Shown here piece by piece: positions 28,507-38,162 of a stretch of DNA of 64,000 nt. The translations under genes and the position numbers were made by a program. Each line of letters begins with the position of its first letter. Positions within the stretch are counted from its first letter, which is position 1. Source of the DNA: an uncultured Neomegalonema sp. (GTDB taxonomy: Bacteria; Pseudomonadota; Alphaproteobacteria; Rhodobacterales; Rhodobacteraceae); contig CALDSD010000052.1 of assembly GCA_937911325.1 (NCBI GenBank), positions 1-64,000 on the forward strand, given 5' to 3'. The notes beneath the pieces are model-generated. The model saw only the letters and a program-made list of their open reading frames with translations, was not told the DNA's origin and ran no database searches.

Positions 28507-30429
28507 CTAGCTCTCCAGCGCCTGCTGAGCGTCCTCCGCGGTTTCGAAGATATGCGGCGCCTGATCGCGGCCGAGCGCGCGCCCAAGCTTCATCCGCATG
28601 AAGGCTGAGCGTGAGTAGCGCGAGACGTTGCGGTAGTAGCGCTCACGCAGTTTGGCGACGGTGTCGGCCCAGAGATCCTCGATCTCCTCATCGATGCGCG
28701 TGTGGTCGTAGTTGGCCACCGCATCAACCCGATGCTCCAGCGGATCAAGCAGCTCGACCACCCTCGCGCGGATTTTCTCGACATCTTCCGGCGTCCGTAG
28801 GCGCATCTTCTCAAGGTTCATGAACAGCCGCTGATTGGCGGTGTCGAGAGTGATCCGCGACCCCAGATCCAGCTCCAGCAAGTCGTGCCGCAAGCCCATT
28901 GGGTCTTCGCGGAAGATGCGGCCGTCCATTTCGCGGACATGGCTCGTGTTCGGCCGAAAAGCCATCTGCGCGAGAATGTCTCGATCAACATCGACGCCCG
29001 GCGCGACCTCGATCAGATGCAGCCCGTCCTCCTCCAGCGCGAAGACGCAGCGTTCGGTCACGTAGAGAATGGTTCGACCGAGTTCCGCCGCACGGCGGCC
29101 TGAGAAGGTCACCTGCTCGACCTCCTCGCGAAACTTGGAGGAGCGCCCTTCCTGCGCGATCGTCAAGCGCCCGTCGGAGATGTCGATCTGCAATCCGCCG
29201 GCGGTGAACGCGCCGGCGAAGACGACCTCGCGGGCGTTCTGCGAGATGTTGATGAACCCGCCCGCGCCCGCGAGTTTCGGCCCGAAGCGCGAAACATTGA
29301 CGTTGCCGACGGCGTCGACCTCGGCCAGGCCCAGGCAAGCCATGTCGAGCCCACCGCCGTCGTAAAAGTCGAACTGCTGGTTCTGGGGGATGCTCGCATC
29401 TGTGTTGACCGCAGCCACGAAATCGAGACCGGACGCCGGCTGCCCCCCGACAACGCCCGGCTCGGCTGTCAGGGTCACATGTTTCAGCAGACCCTCTTCG
29501 CCGGCGACGGCGGCGACGCCTTCCGGCATGCCGATCCCCAGATTGACGACGCCGTTGATCGGCAACTCGAAGGCCGCGCGCCGCGCGATGATCTTGCGCG
29601 CGTCGAGCGGCATCGTCTCGGCGGCGTCCTCTGGCGCGCGGTAGCGTCCGGTGAAGAAATGGGAATAGGGCGTCGCATAGGTCTGCGCGTGGTTTTCCCG
29701 CTCCGACACGACGATCGCGTCCACCAGCGCCGCAGGGATGACGACTTCTCTCGGGTTGAGCGTGCGCGGGGCGACGATGCGCTCGACCTGCACGATGACG
29801 ACGCCGCCCGAGTTTCGCACCGCCATCGCCTGCGCGAGGTTGTCGAGCACCAGCGCTTCTTTCTCCATGGTGACGTTGCCAGCCGCGTCCGCCGTTGTCC
29901 CGCGCAGAAGCGCCACATCAATCGGCATCGCCTTGTAGAACAGATGTTCCTCGCCGCCGATCTCGATCAGCGAGACCAGATCTTCTGAGGCCGCTGCGTT
30001 GATCTTGCCGCCTTCGAGACGAGGGTCCACGAACGTGCCGAGGCCGACTTTCGTCACGGTGCCCGGCTTGCCGGCGGCGATGTCGCGGTAGAGATGGCTG
30101 ATCACGCCTTGGGGCAGGTTATAGCCTTCTATGGCGCCCTGAAGCGCGAGTTGACCAACTCTTGGGATCAGGCCCCAATGGCCGCCGATCACGCGTTTCA
30201 ACAGCCCATCGCCGGCCAGCCGATTGAGGCCCCGCTCCTTGCCGTCGCCCTGCCCTGCCGCAAAGAACAGCGTCAAGCCGCGCGGCGCGCTCGTTTCGGC
30301 GAACCGATCCTGCAGCGCCTTGAGCAACTCGTCAGGCACGCCGATGCCGACGAAGCCCGACGTCGTGATCGTGTCGCCGTCACGGATCAGCGCCGCCGCG
30401 TCCGCTGCGGAAACCGTCTTGTCGCGCAT
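28507..30429 (-). CDS. Acyl-CoA:acetate CoA-transferase with C-terminal extension
   Basis: A 640-residue family I CoA-transferase with both alpha and beta type halves fused, as in YdiF and propionate CoA-transferase. GFVGIGVPDELL is near the N terminus. The catalytic glutamate is in GIGMPEGVAAVAGEEG of the second half, and GLGEVDAVGNVNVS-like spacing follows it. About 110 extra residues at the C terminus (RHDLLELDLGSR to AQQALES) are absent from the approximately 530-residue E. coli YdiF. It exchanges CoA between short acyl groups. The ATG at 30429 follows GGGGAGG; upstream sequence to 30489 has no homology. Confidence 0.85.
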   Translation of the reverse strand: MRDKTVSAADAAALIRDGDTITTSGFVGIGVPDELLKALQDRFAETSAPRGLTLFFAAGQGDGKERGLNRLAGDGLLKRVIGGHWGLIPRVGQLALQGAIEGYNLPQGVISHLYRDIAAGKPGTVTKVGLGTFVDPRLEGGKINAAASEDLVSLIEIGGEEHLFYKAMPIDVALLRGTTADAAGNVTMEKEALVLDNLAQAMAVRNSGGVVIVQVERIVAPRTLNPREVVIPAALVDAIVVSERENHAQTYATPYSHFFTGRYRAPEDAAETMPLDARKIIARRAAFELPINGVVNLGIGMPEGVAAVAGEEGLLKHVTLTAEPGVVGGQPASGLDFVAAVNTDASIPQNQQFDFYDGGGLDMACLGLAEVDAVGNVNVSRFGPKLAGAGGFINISQNAREVVFAGAFTAGGLQIDISDGRLTIAQEGRSSKFREEVEQVTFSGRRAAELGRTILYVTERCVFALEEDGLHLIEVAPGVDVDRDILAQMAFRPNTSHVREMDGRIFREDPMGLRHDLLELDLGSRITLDTANQRLFMNLEKMRLRTPEDVEKIRARVVELLDPLEHRVDAVANYDHTRIDEEIEDLWADTVAKLRERYYRNVSRYSRSAFMRMKLGRALGRDQAPHIFETAEDAQQALES

Positions 30430-30501
30430 TGGGGCCTCCCCAGACCTGAAATTCAAGCAAGGGTACAGCCGGGCGGGCGCGCGCGACAACAGCGCGTGTG
30501 A

Positions 30502-31395
30502 TCAAGCTTGCGGCCGCATCGCCGAGAGGCCGTCCGACGCCGTCGCCGTGACGCAGATGCTCGAGAGGGTGCGCTCTTCCGCGTAAGGCCAGGGGCGGCC
30601 CCGGTGGAGCGTCGCGCGTTCATCCCAGATGAGCACGTCGCCGACCCGCCATTCATGGGTGTAGACGTATTCCGGGCGCGTGCAGAATGCGATGAGTTCA
30701 TCAATCAACTGAGCGCCCTCCGCCTCCGGCAGACCTTCCACCTTGAAGGCGTGGGATGCGACATAGACCGCGTCCTCTCCGGTCACCGGGTTGCGCCACA
30801 GCGCGCGCCACTGCTGGTCAGGCCATTTGTGGAACATCGGCAACTTCGCCAGCTCCTCCGAGATCCGCGCGCGCGAATGCGAATAACGATGCCAGATCAA
30901 CGCGTCCCGCGCGCGCGTCTTCAAGCTTTCCGGCATGTCCGCCCAAGCGGCGCGTGTTCCGGCAAGCTCGGTCTCTCCGCCGGACGACGTCACAACCCGC
31001 GCGGTGATGATGTTGGCGAGCGCGGGCGCCGGCAGAAACGTGCCGTCCGTGTGCCAAAGCTGGTTGGCTTTCAAGTTCAACGTGTGCAGGTCCATCTCGG
31101 CAGAGACGGACCCGTCCTCTGTTCGGTTGGACACCTGTGGGATCTCGAACGCCTCGCCGGGTTTGCGTTCGTCGGCTTTCCGGTCCTCGATCGGACCGAA
31201 CAGCTTGGCCAGGGCAAGGTGGTGTTCCGGTTCGAAGGTCTGATCGCGAAACAGCAACGCGGAGTGCTGTTCGAACGCCGCGCGGATCGCATCAAAACCA
31301 TGGCCAGCCGAAACGTCGCGGAGATCGACGCCCTGGATTTCCACGCCAAAGCGCGCCGTCAGCGGTCGAGTGGTCAGCGCAGTGTCGATCATCAT
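30502..31395 (-). CDS. TauD/TfdA-family 2-oxoglutarate dioxygenase
   Basis: A protein of about 297 residues with the iron-binding motif HTDGT in the N-terminal half and the distal His in ERATLHRGRPWPY near the C terminus, with the 2-oxoglutarate arginine shortly after. Enzymes of this family oxidise taurine, phenoxyacetates and other acids; the substrate here is unknown. The taurine-type importer at 40-43 kb is 9 kb away and not linked. Two adjacent ATGs (31395 and 31392) follow CTGGAG. Confidence 0.85.
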   Translation of the reverse strand: MMIDTALTTRPLTARFGVEIQGVDLRDVSAGHGFDAIRAAFEQHSALLFRDQTFEPEHHLALAKLFGPIEDRKADERKPGEAFEIPQVSNRTEDGSVSAEMDLHTLNLKANQLWHTDGTFLPAPALANIITARVVTSSGGETELAGTRAAWADMPESLKTRARDALIWHRYSHSRARISEELAKLPMFHKWPDQQWRALWRNPVTGEDAVYVASHAFKVEGLPEAEGAQLIDELIAFCTRPEYVYTHEWRVGDVLIWDERATLHRGRPWPYAEERTLSSICVTATASDGLSAMRPQA

Positions 31396-31491
31396 GAGCT
31401 CCAGACGAAAACCTTGTTCCGCCACCCTGTGACCGTCGCCTGGCGCAGCCAAGCTCGCATGCGACGAAAACCGACGTTTATCGACTAACGG

Positions 31492-32079
31492 CTAAAGTTC
31501 CTCGCCCTCTGGACGACCGTCGATCCGCTCGCTCTCCGGCAACATGTATCTCTCGCGAAGCCACGGGTGGATCTTGGTCGCCTGGCGTACGACGCCGATC
31601 GCCTTCTCGATCAGACTTTGCCGAATGAAGATCTGCGCCTGTCCCGAGAGCGCGCCGAAGTGATTGGGTTCGAGATCGAGCGTCCGGTCGATATCCGCCA
31701 GCGACTCCTCGTAATTGCCCATCAGAAAGTAGGCGAAGGCTCTTTGGTTGTAGGCTTCGGAGTACCCCGGCGCGTCGACCAGGATCCCGTCCAGGATCTC
31801 GCGCGCGGCGTCGTACTCGCCCCACCGAAGCCGTTGGCTGGCGACGTCCATCCGTTCGCCGATTTCATAGCTTGGTCCCCGGAACCACATGGCCCAGATC
31901 GCGTCCTCCGCCGCCCGAGCTTCAAGCTCGGACTCCGCCGACTTCAGCGCCGCGAACAACGCCTCGCGCTCGTCGGCGTAGGCCTCAGATCCATAGGCGG
32001 GCCCGTCGAGTTCCTGAGCCATGACAACTGGCGCGGCGAACAATGGCAACGCCAGCAGGAGCGCTCGTAAGTGTCGCAT
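31492..32079 (-). CDS. Secreted TPR-containing protein
   Basis: A 195-residue protein with a signal peptide (MRHLRALLLALPLFAAPVVMAQ) and TPR-like helices, most clearly GYSEAYNQRAFAYFLMGNYEESLADIDRTLDLEPNHFGAL. It is likely a periplasmic scaffold of unknown partner. The GST gene lies downstream on the opposite end, with 21 bases between the GST start side and this gene's neighbours, so an operon is not evident. Confidence 0.78.
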   Translation of the reverse strand: MRHLRALLLALPLFAAPVVMAQELDGPAYGSEAYADEREALFAALKSAESELEARAAEDAIWAMWFRGPSYEIGERMDVASQRLRWGEYDAAREILDGILVDAPGYSEAYNQRAFAYFLMGNYEESLADIDRTLDLEPNHFGALSGQAQIFIRQSLIEKAIGVVRQATKIHPWLRERYMLPESERIDGRPEGEEL

Positions 32080-32100
32080 CGTGAAGCCTCCCTTCGTGGC

Positions 32101-32727
32101 CTATGGCATCGGAACGTCGCCCGCGTCCTTGGGTTGTTTGTACCCACGCTGAACAGCCGGCCGCTCAGCGATGCGGACATACCAGTCACGGACGTTCGGG
32201 AACTGCGCGAGATCGATGCGCTGCCAGTCAAAGCGAGCCGTCCAGGGCCAGATCGCCATGTCTGCGATCGAGTACGCGCCCGTCACGAACTCCTTGCCCT
32301 CCAGCTGCTTGTCGAGGACGCCGTAAAGCCGCTGCGCCTCCTTGCCGTAGCGTTCCTCTGCATAAGGCGCTTTGCCAGGATTGAAGCGCAGGAAGTGGTG
32401 GGCCTGACCGAGCATCGGGCCCCACCCGCCCATTTGCCACATCAGCCACTCGATCGCACGCAGGCGCTGTTCGCCCTCGCCCAGGAACTTCCCATGCTTC
32501 TCCGCCAGGTAAAGCATGATCGCGCCTGACTCCATCAGGTGCGTGCCGGTGTCGCGATCCACGATCGCCGGAATGCGGTTGTTCGGGCTGATCTTCAGAA
32601 AATCAGGGGCGAACTGGTCGCCTTCGCCAATGTTGATCGCATGAGCTTCATAGGGAACGCCAAGTTCTTCGAGCAGGATCGAGACCTTGCGGCCGTTGGG
32701 GGTGGTCCAGGTGTAAAGGTCAATCAT
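32101..32727 (-). CDS. Glutathione S-transferase, YfcG/YghU-like
   Basis: A 208-residue two-domain GST. The N-terminal thioredoxin-like domain has LYTWTTPNGRKVSILLEELG, matching the TPNG pattern of nu-class disulfide-bond oxidoreductases such as YfcG, followed by NNRIPAIVDRD and MESGAIMLYLAEK. The C-terminal helical domain carries the rest. It probably acts in glutathione-dependent disulfide reduction. A SAM-methyltransferase-like gene lies 13 bases upstream on the same strand. Confidence 0.87.
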   Translation of the reverse strand: MIDLYTWTTPNGRKVSILLEELGVPYEAHAINIGEGDQFAPDFLKISPNNRIPAIVDRDTGTHLMESGAIMLYLAEKHGKFLGEGEQRLRAIEWLMWQMGGWGPMLGQAHHFLRFNPGKAPYAEERYGKEAQRLYGVLDKQLEGKEFVTGAYSIADMAIWPWTARFDWQRIDLAQFPNVRDWYVRIAERPAVQRGYKQPKDAGDVPMP

Positions 32728-32740
32728 TTCAGGCGCTTTC

Positions 32741-33229
32741 TCACTCGGCGTCAGGTTTGCTGTAGAAGAAGTAGCGCTCGAGGGGCACGGTGTCCGGTCC
32801 TTTTATCTCCGGCAGCCCGACGAGCGGATTGTTGGCGAGAACAATTCCTCCAGGAACAAGCAACGCCGCCATCGCCGGCGACAGTCCGGCCGCCAGGGGA
32901 TGATCGACATCCGCGATGCCGACCCCAAGATCATAGTGGATCAGCGCGACGCGGACGCCCCGGCGCGCGAGTTCCGCCAGTCCGGCGTCGGCCTCTCCGA
33001 CCAGAAGTCGATCGGACGGCGGGGTTGATTTGGGATGCGCCGCCGGCTCTCGCTCGATCACCCAGATCTCGCGTTCCGGCAGCTTTTCGCGCAGATGATC
33101 ATAGGTTCGACCATTGCCGAGCCCGACTTCCAACACATCGCCGCCGAGATCGGAGATGCGACGCGCCGCCCACTCAATACCGTCCCGTTGCGCCTGCAAG
33201 CGGCGGATCATGCTGTCCAGTCTGCTCAT
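32741..33229 (-). CDS. Class I SAM-dependent methyltransferase-like protein
   Basis: A 162-residue protein with a motif I-like glycine-rich segment VLEVGLGNGRTYDHL near residue 33 and an acidic residue after the next strand (IWVIEREP). The C-terminal end (LERYFFYSK) resembles the usual methyltransferase terminal strand. It is short, and the substrate is unknown. It is 13 bases upstream of the GST gene and probably co-transcribed with it. Confidence 0.68.
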   Translation of the reverse strand: MSRLDSMIRRLQAQRDGIEWAARRISDLGGDVLEVGLGNGRTYDHLREKLPEREIWVIEREPAAHPKSTPPSDRLLVGEADAGLAELARRGVRVALIHYDLGVGIADVDHPLAAGLSPAMAALLVPGGIVLANNPLVGLPEIKGPDTVPLERYFFYSKPDAE

Positions 33230-33356
33230 GCGATCCTTCTCGCTGGTGTCGTTCTCTACTTTTCGGATTTCCGTCCGGCGCGCCAGCGAAGACCGCGCGA
33301 CCTCGCCTCAAACCTGATCACGAAAGCGCGGGCGGCGGCGGGTCTGACGCGCCCCG

Positions 33357-34364
33357 CTACGTTTCGGACGACTTAAGGTCTCGCAGTCCTTCCCAGGCCA
33401 AATCACGCAGCTTGGGCTTGCTCAGGACCTCGAACGGCAAAGGCCTGCAAACCTCCATCGCCGCCGCGCCGATGCGCGCGGTCAGCGCCCCGTTTATCAC
33501 GCCCTCGCCCGCGCGTCGGGAGAGCTTTGATGCGATGCCGCCGCCGATCAACGGCTCCAGCAGATCGTCGCCCAACGCGATGAGGCCCGCCGCCATTGCG
33601 TGTGTGACGACACGGCGCGCGAGGCGGAGCGACCCCAGCGCGCCGGCGCGGCCGCCGTAGACCTCCGAGACGCGGCGGATCATCCTGATGTTGAAGTACA
33701 GCGTCGCGGCGGCGTCGATCATCGCCGAAGGCAACAGAGCCGTCGCCGCGGCGACGCGCCCGGCCGCGCGGCGCACTTCTCGGCTGGCCGCAGCGTCGAG
33801 CGGCGCCATGACCTCGCGCTCGTACAAGGCCAATCGCGCCGATCCGTCGACCGCGTCGTCAGCACGATCGCGAAGCTGATCCCAAAAACGGCTCCGCGCC
33901 CACGCAAGGTCGCGCCGTCGCGCATATAGGCCTTCAAGCTCTCGACCGATCGCCTTGGCGTCTTGAGCGTCGCCCGAAGCTTGCGCCGCGACCGCGCGCT
34001 CCTGTATCTGGGCGATCCGTTTCAGCCTGCCGATCGCTGCGAGCTCGCGAACCGACAGGGCAAGCAGAGCAAGGACCAACAACGCGACGAGCCCCATCGC
34101 GGCCCAACCCATCCATGCGTTGCGGGTCATCAGCTCTGCCGCGAGATCATATAGCCAGAGCGCGAGACCAGCGCTGATCAAGGCGCCGAGCGCCCCCCAG
34201 AACAGGCCCCGCCACAGCCGTCCCCAACCCCGCCGCGGGCGGGCCGACGGCTCAGCTCGCGCCTCTGCTTCGACGCTCGGCGCGTCTTGCGGCGACAGGC
34301 CCGCGCCCGCGTCCTGAACTGCGATCTTCAACGGCGCGCGGCGTGGCGGCTGCTTGTCGGTCAT
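33357..34364 (-). CDS. YcjF-like inner membrane protein (TIGR01620/DUF697)
   Basis: A 335-residue protein with a basic cytoplasmic N terminus, two strong membrane segments at about residues 50-110 (GLFWGALGALISAGLALW and AAMGLVALLVLALLALS), and a DUF697-type region near residues 210-300. It overlaps the upstream YcjX-like gene by 4 bases. The pair YcjX-YcjF is conserved in proteobacteria and appears in stress and phage-shock contexts; the biochemical role is not known. Confidence 0.85.
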   Translation of the reverse strand: MTDKQPPRRAPLKIAVQDAGAGLSPQDAPSVEAEARAEPSARPRRGWGRLWRGLFWGALGALISAGLALWLYDLAAELMTRNAWMGWAAMGLVALLVLALLALSVRELAAIGRLKRIAQIQERAVAAQASGDAQDAKAIGRELEGLYARRRDLAWARSRFWDQLRDRADDAVDGSARLALYEREVMAPLDAAASREVRRAAGRVAAATALLPSAMIDAAATLYFNIRMIRRVSEVYGGRAGALGSLRLARRVVTHAMAAGLIALGDDLLEPLIGGGIASKLSRRAGEGVINGALTARIGAAAMEVCRPLPFEVLSKPKLRDLAWEGLRDLKSSET

Positions 34365-35758
34365 CGTCCGCCCAATCTGTCGCCGATGAGGAACTCAAGC
34401 GCTTGGTCGAGGCGAATATGCGGGGGGCCTTCGTCCTCCCTCGGCTCTAGAACTGGCGGCGCCAAAGGCTCCACAGCGAAGACGTCCGCGCCCCAATCCG
34501 AACGCGCCAATTGCGTCATGGAGTTCGGCGGCTCTCCCGGAAAAAGCTGCGCCTGCTCGCCCGACGGCAACCTGCCGCGCACGACGGGCACCGTCTCGCC
34601 TGCGCGGCGAATCTCCTCTTCAATCGTCGCGCGGACGCCTGCAATGGCGATCGCATCCACTTCGGCGCCCTTGAACGCCGCCCGATCAACGCTCTGCGAC
34701 AGGAGGTCCCGCACGAGCGCCTGCAAGGAGGGGTGGTAGCGATGGTGGATGTGATCGGCCTTGGTCACGGCGAGCAGGAGCTTGTCTATCTTCTTGCCGA
34801 GGATCGCCGAAAGCCAGCTGTTCGCTCCAGGGCGGAACGCGCCCAAGATCCCGGTCAGAGCCATTTCCATATCAGCCACCGCTTCCGCGCCGTTGGAGAT
34901 CGCGCCGAGCGCGTCCACAAGGACGATTTGCCGATCGAGCCGCGCAAAGTGGTCTCGAAAGAACGGCCGGACGACAACGCGCTTATAGGCCTCGAAGCGT
35001 TCGGCCATTGTGGCGGCGAGGCTGCCTTTCGCGCCGTCGCTGTGAGGCGGCAAAGGCGCGAAGGTCAGCGCCGGCGCGCCTGCCATTTCTCCCGGCAACA
35101 AGAACCGCCCGGGCGTCAGGTTCGAGTAGCCCGCGCGCCGGCACGCCTGCAAATACGCGGAGAAAAGACGCGCTCCCGTCTGCGCGTCGCCCTCGATGAA
35201 ATCCGCCTCCGGATCGACGCCGCGCATCCATTCAATGTAGTCCGCCGCCTGAGCGCGCGTCGCCGCCGCCGCCAATGCGGTTCGCGCCCAGTCGTCGTAG
35301 CTCATCGGCATCAGCGCCAGATCGAGCAGCCATTCGCCAGGATAATCGACGATGTCCAAGTGCAGGGCCGCGTCGCCCGTCAGGTTCGCCAGAATGCCCG
35401 TCGGCTCATAGCGGATCGACACGCGCAGCTGCGCCACCGAACTGGTGCTGTCGGGCCAGCGCGGCGGAGCGGCGTAGAGATCGCCCAGATGCTTTTCGAA
35501 GTCGAAACGCGGGGCCTCCATGTCCGGCTGCGGACTGAGCGCGGCGGCAAGGATCCGGCCTTCGGCCTGCGCTGTCAGCCCCATCATCCTGGATCGACGC
35601 AGCAAGTTCGCGGCGAGCGAGGTGATGAACACGGTCTTGCCGGACCGCGCCAGACCCGTGACGCCCAGCCGGAGAGAGGGCTCGAACAGTTCGCTGAACC
35701 GATCCTGCGCGCCCTCCGCCCAGCGCGACAGATCGTCGGCGATGCCACTGATGCTCAT
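34361..35758 (-). CDS. YcjX-like P-loop protein (DUF463)
   Basis: A 465-residue P-loop GTPase-like protein. The nucleotide-binding motif is [17 protein letters not shown] near residue 35, and [16 protein letters not shown] near residue 135 resembles a switch II motif. [11 protein letters not shown] and [14 protein letters not shown] give later GTPase-like motifs. It forms a translationally coupled pair with the YcjF-like gene. Divergent truA starts 86 bases away. Confidence 0.87.
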   Translation of the reverse strand: MSISGIADDLSRWAEGAQDRFSELFEPSLRLGVTGLARSGKTVFITSLAANLLRRSRMMGLTAQAEGRILAAALSPQPDMEAPRFDFEKHLGDLYAAPPRWPDSTSSVAQLRVSIRYEPTGILANLTGDAALHLDIVDYPGEWLLDLALMPMSYDDWARTALAAAATRAQAADYIEWMRGVDPEADFIEGDAQTGARLFSAYLQACRRAGYSNLTPGRFLLPGEMAGAPALTFAPLPPHSDGAKGSLAATMAERFEAYKRVVVRPFFRDHFARLDRQIVLVDALGAISNGAEAVADMEMALTGILGAFRPGANSWLSAILGKKIDKLLLAVTKADHIHHRYHPSLQALVRDLLSQSVDRAAFKGAEVDAIAIAGVRATIEEEIRRAGETVPVVRGRLPSGEQAQLFPGEPPNSMTQLARSDWGADVFAVEPLAPPVLEPREDEGPPHIRLDQALEFLIGDRLGGR

Positions 35759-35844
35759 GCTGCGGAGATTTTCATAACGTCATCGACTTTCGATTTCACA
35801 CCGACGCTGGCTCGGCCGCGCAAACGCGTTATACCGCGCAGATC

Positions 35845-36588
35845 ATGTCGCGCTACAAGCTCACAATCGAATATCACGGCGGCCCCTTCGTCGGCTGGCA
35901 AAGGCAGGAGAACGGACCGTCCGTTCAAGGCGCGATCGAGGCGGCTTTGCGCCAGCTTGGCGAAGCCGGCGCAACCGTCGCCGGCGCCGGGCGCACCGAC
36001 ACCGGCGTCCATGCGTTCGGACAGGTCGCCCACATCGACCTTGAACGCGACTGGGAGCCCTTTCGCCTGATGGAGGCGCTGAATTATCACCTGAAGCCCG
36101 ATCCGATCGCGATCCTCGACGTTCGGGAGGTCGACGAGAGCTTTCATGCGCGCTTCTCGGCGATCGAGCGCCAGTATCTCTATCGCATCGTCAATCGCCG
36201 TGCGCCGTTGGCCGTCGAGAAAGGGCTCGCCTGGCGCATTGCGCATCGGCTCGATGTGGACGCGATGCGCGCCGGCGCGGCGCATCTGATCGGCCAGCAC
36301 GACTTCACAACGTTCCGCTCGGCGCAGTGTCAGTCGGCCTCTCCCGTGAAAACGCTGGACGAGTTGCGGATCGAACAAGACGGCGACGAGATCCGGATGC
36401 ACATCCGCGCCCGCAGTTTCCTGCACAATCAGGTGCGCAGTTTTGCCGGCACGTTAGAGCGCGTGGGGGCCGGCAAATGGGATCCGGTGGAGGTCAAAAA
36501 CGCGCTCGACGCCGCGGACCGCTCCGCCTGCGGCCCTGTCGCGCCGCCATATGGGCTGTATCTGGCCGACGTTCGCTACCCGGATTGA
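35845..36588 (+). CDS. truA: tRNA pseudouridine(38-40) synthase
   Basis: A 247-residue TruA protein with the catalytic Asp in [15 protein letters not shown] near residue 52, and [17 protein letters not shown] at the N terminus. It isomerises uridines 38 to 40 in the tRNA anticodon arm. Length and motifs match the family fully. It is divergent from the ycjX gene. Confidence 0.95.
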   Translation: MSRYKLTIEYHGGPFVGWQRQENGPSVQGAIEAALRQLGEAGATVAGAGRTDTGVHAFGQVAHIDLERDWEPFRLMEALNYHLKPDPIAILDVREVDESFHARFSAIERQYLYRIVNRRAPLAVEKGLAWRIAHRLDVDAMRAGAAHLIGQHDFTTFRSAQCQSASPVKTLDELRIEQDGDEIRMHIRARSFLHNQVRSFAGTLERVGAGKWDPVEVKNALDAADRSACGPVAPPYGLYLADVRYPD

Positions 36589-36694
36589 GCCGCCGGTCTT
36601 GATCGCGGTCAACGTAGAGCCGCACAACTCCGCTTTATTCCGGCTCTAGATGGCGAAGCAGCCATTTCGTCGAGACTTCGGGCGGGGACATCGA

Positions 36695-38074
36695 ATGATC
36701 CGTGAAAACAAAACCTGGGACGAACTCGAAATCGGCGACGAAGCCGTCATTGAGCGTCCCTGTACGTCGGACGACTTTTACGTCTTTGCGCACGCATCGG
36801 GAAACCTGAACCCGATGCACCTGCCGGAGGAGGATGGCGACGGCGACGGCGCGCCGGAAGCTCTGGCGCCGTCGATGTGGGTCGGCGCGCTCGTGTCCGC
36901 AGTGCTGGGCAACGTGCTCCCCGGTCCGGGCACGCTTTACCGCACGCAGAGCCTGAGGTTCCTGGGGCGCGCCGAAGCCGGCGACACGCTGTCGATCGGC
37001 GTCCGTGTCGCTCGGAAAAGTCCGGACCGAGGCGTGACGCTCGACTGTTGGGTCGACCGCGCCTCCGGCGAACGGATCCTGGAAGGCGTCGCCGAAGTCA
37101 CGGCGCCCGAACGACGCCTGTCGTTCGACGATGCGGATGTGCCCGGTCTCGTCGTCGAGACCCACAAACACTTCGATCGATTGCTGGAGATCGCGGAACC
37201 GCTCGAGCCGATGCGAACCGCCGTCGTCGCGCCAGAGGAGGCCAGCGCGCTCGGCGGAGCGGTCCTGGCCGCCCAGCACACCCTCATAACCCCATTGCTG
37301 GTCGGCGACCGCGCCAAGATCGAAGCAGCCGCCAACGAGATCGGGGCCGACATTTCCGGGTTCGAGCTGATCGAGGCCTCAAACCACGACGCGGCGGCCG
37401 CGCTCGGCGTGCAACTGGTCAACGAGGGGCGCGCGGACGCGCTGATGAAAGGCCATCTGCATACCGACGAACTGCTGCACTACGTCATCAAGAAAGACAC
37501 CGGACTGCGTACGATGCGTCGCCTCAGCCATGTCTTCGTGATGGACTGTCCGACCCTCGATCATCTGTTGCTGCTCTCGGACGCGGCGATCAACATCGCG
37601 CCGGATCTGGCTGTGAAGATCGACATCGTTCAGAACGCCATCGACCTTGCGCGGGCGCTGGGCGTCGAGACGCCGAAGGTCGGCGTGCTGTCCGCGGTGG
37701 AGACGGTGACGCCTCGCATCCCGTCGACCTTGGACGCGGCCGTGCTCTCGAAGATGTCCGAGCGGGGGCAGATCGAGGGCGGGGTCGTCGATGGGCCCCT
37801 GGCGATGGACAATGCGATCGACTTACGCGCCGCCCGAACCAAAGGACTGACGTCCGCGGTGGCCGGGCGGGCGCAGGTGTTGATCGCGCCGAACCTGGAG
37901 GCCGGCAACATGATGGCGAAAGAACTGACCTTCATCGCCCATGCGCAAGCCGCAGGAGTAGTGCTGGGCGCACGGGTTCCCGTCGTGCTCACGAGCCGGG
38001 CCGATGACGACCGCTCCCGCCTCGCCTCCTGCGCGGTGGCGGCGCTCTATCAGAAGTGGAAGTCAGCGAACTAA
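36695..38074 (+). CDS. Bifunctional enoyl-CoA hydratase / phosphate acetyltransferase
   Basis: A 459-residue fusion. Residues 1 to about 150 are a MaoC-like hot-dog domain (FAHASGNLNPMHLP is the hydratase motif region). Residues about 160-459 are a phosphotransacetylase domain (VVAPEEASALGGAVL, DALMKGHLHTDELLH and NLEAGNMMAKEL). It would link acyl-CoA hydration to acyl-phosphate formation. The ATG at 36695 fits family starts (IRENKTWDELEIGD) and follows GGGCGGGG; a frame from 36650 adds 15 residues. Confidence 0.87.
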   Translation: MIRENKTWDELEIGDEAVIERPCTSDDFYVFAHASGNLNPMHLPEEDGDGDGAPEALAPSMWVGALVSAVLGNVLPGPGTLYRTQSLRFLGRAEAGDTLSIGVRVARKSPDRGVTLDCWVDRASGERILEGVAEVTAPERRLSFDDADVPGLVVETHKHFDRLLEIAEPLEPMRTAVVAPEEASALGGAVLAAQHTLITPLLVGDRAKIEAAANEIGADISGFELIEASNHDAAAALGVQLVNEGRADALMKGHLHTDELLHYVIKKDTGLRTMRRLSHVFVMDCPTLDHLLLLSDAAINIAPDLAVKIDIVQNAIDLARALGVETPKVGVLSAVETVTPRIPSTLDAAVLSKMSERGQIEGGVVDGPLAMDNAIDLRAARTKGLTSAVAGRAQVLIAPNLEAGNMMAKELTFIAHAQAAGVVLGARVPVVLTSRADDDRSRLASCAVAALYQKWKSAN

Positions 38075-38162
38075 CACGCTCAGAAGATCTCACTAATCAG
38101 TTGCTGAGCGGTCCCTTTCAGGGCGAAGGTTTCAGCGACGAATTTTTGGGACAGGCGACACC

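Noticed and set aside
38080-38120. CGCTCA and TGAGCG inverted repeat between the Pta fusion and sterol-desaturase genes as a terminator
   Set aside because: The stem is only 6 bases, the loop is long and there is no T-tract.
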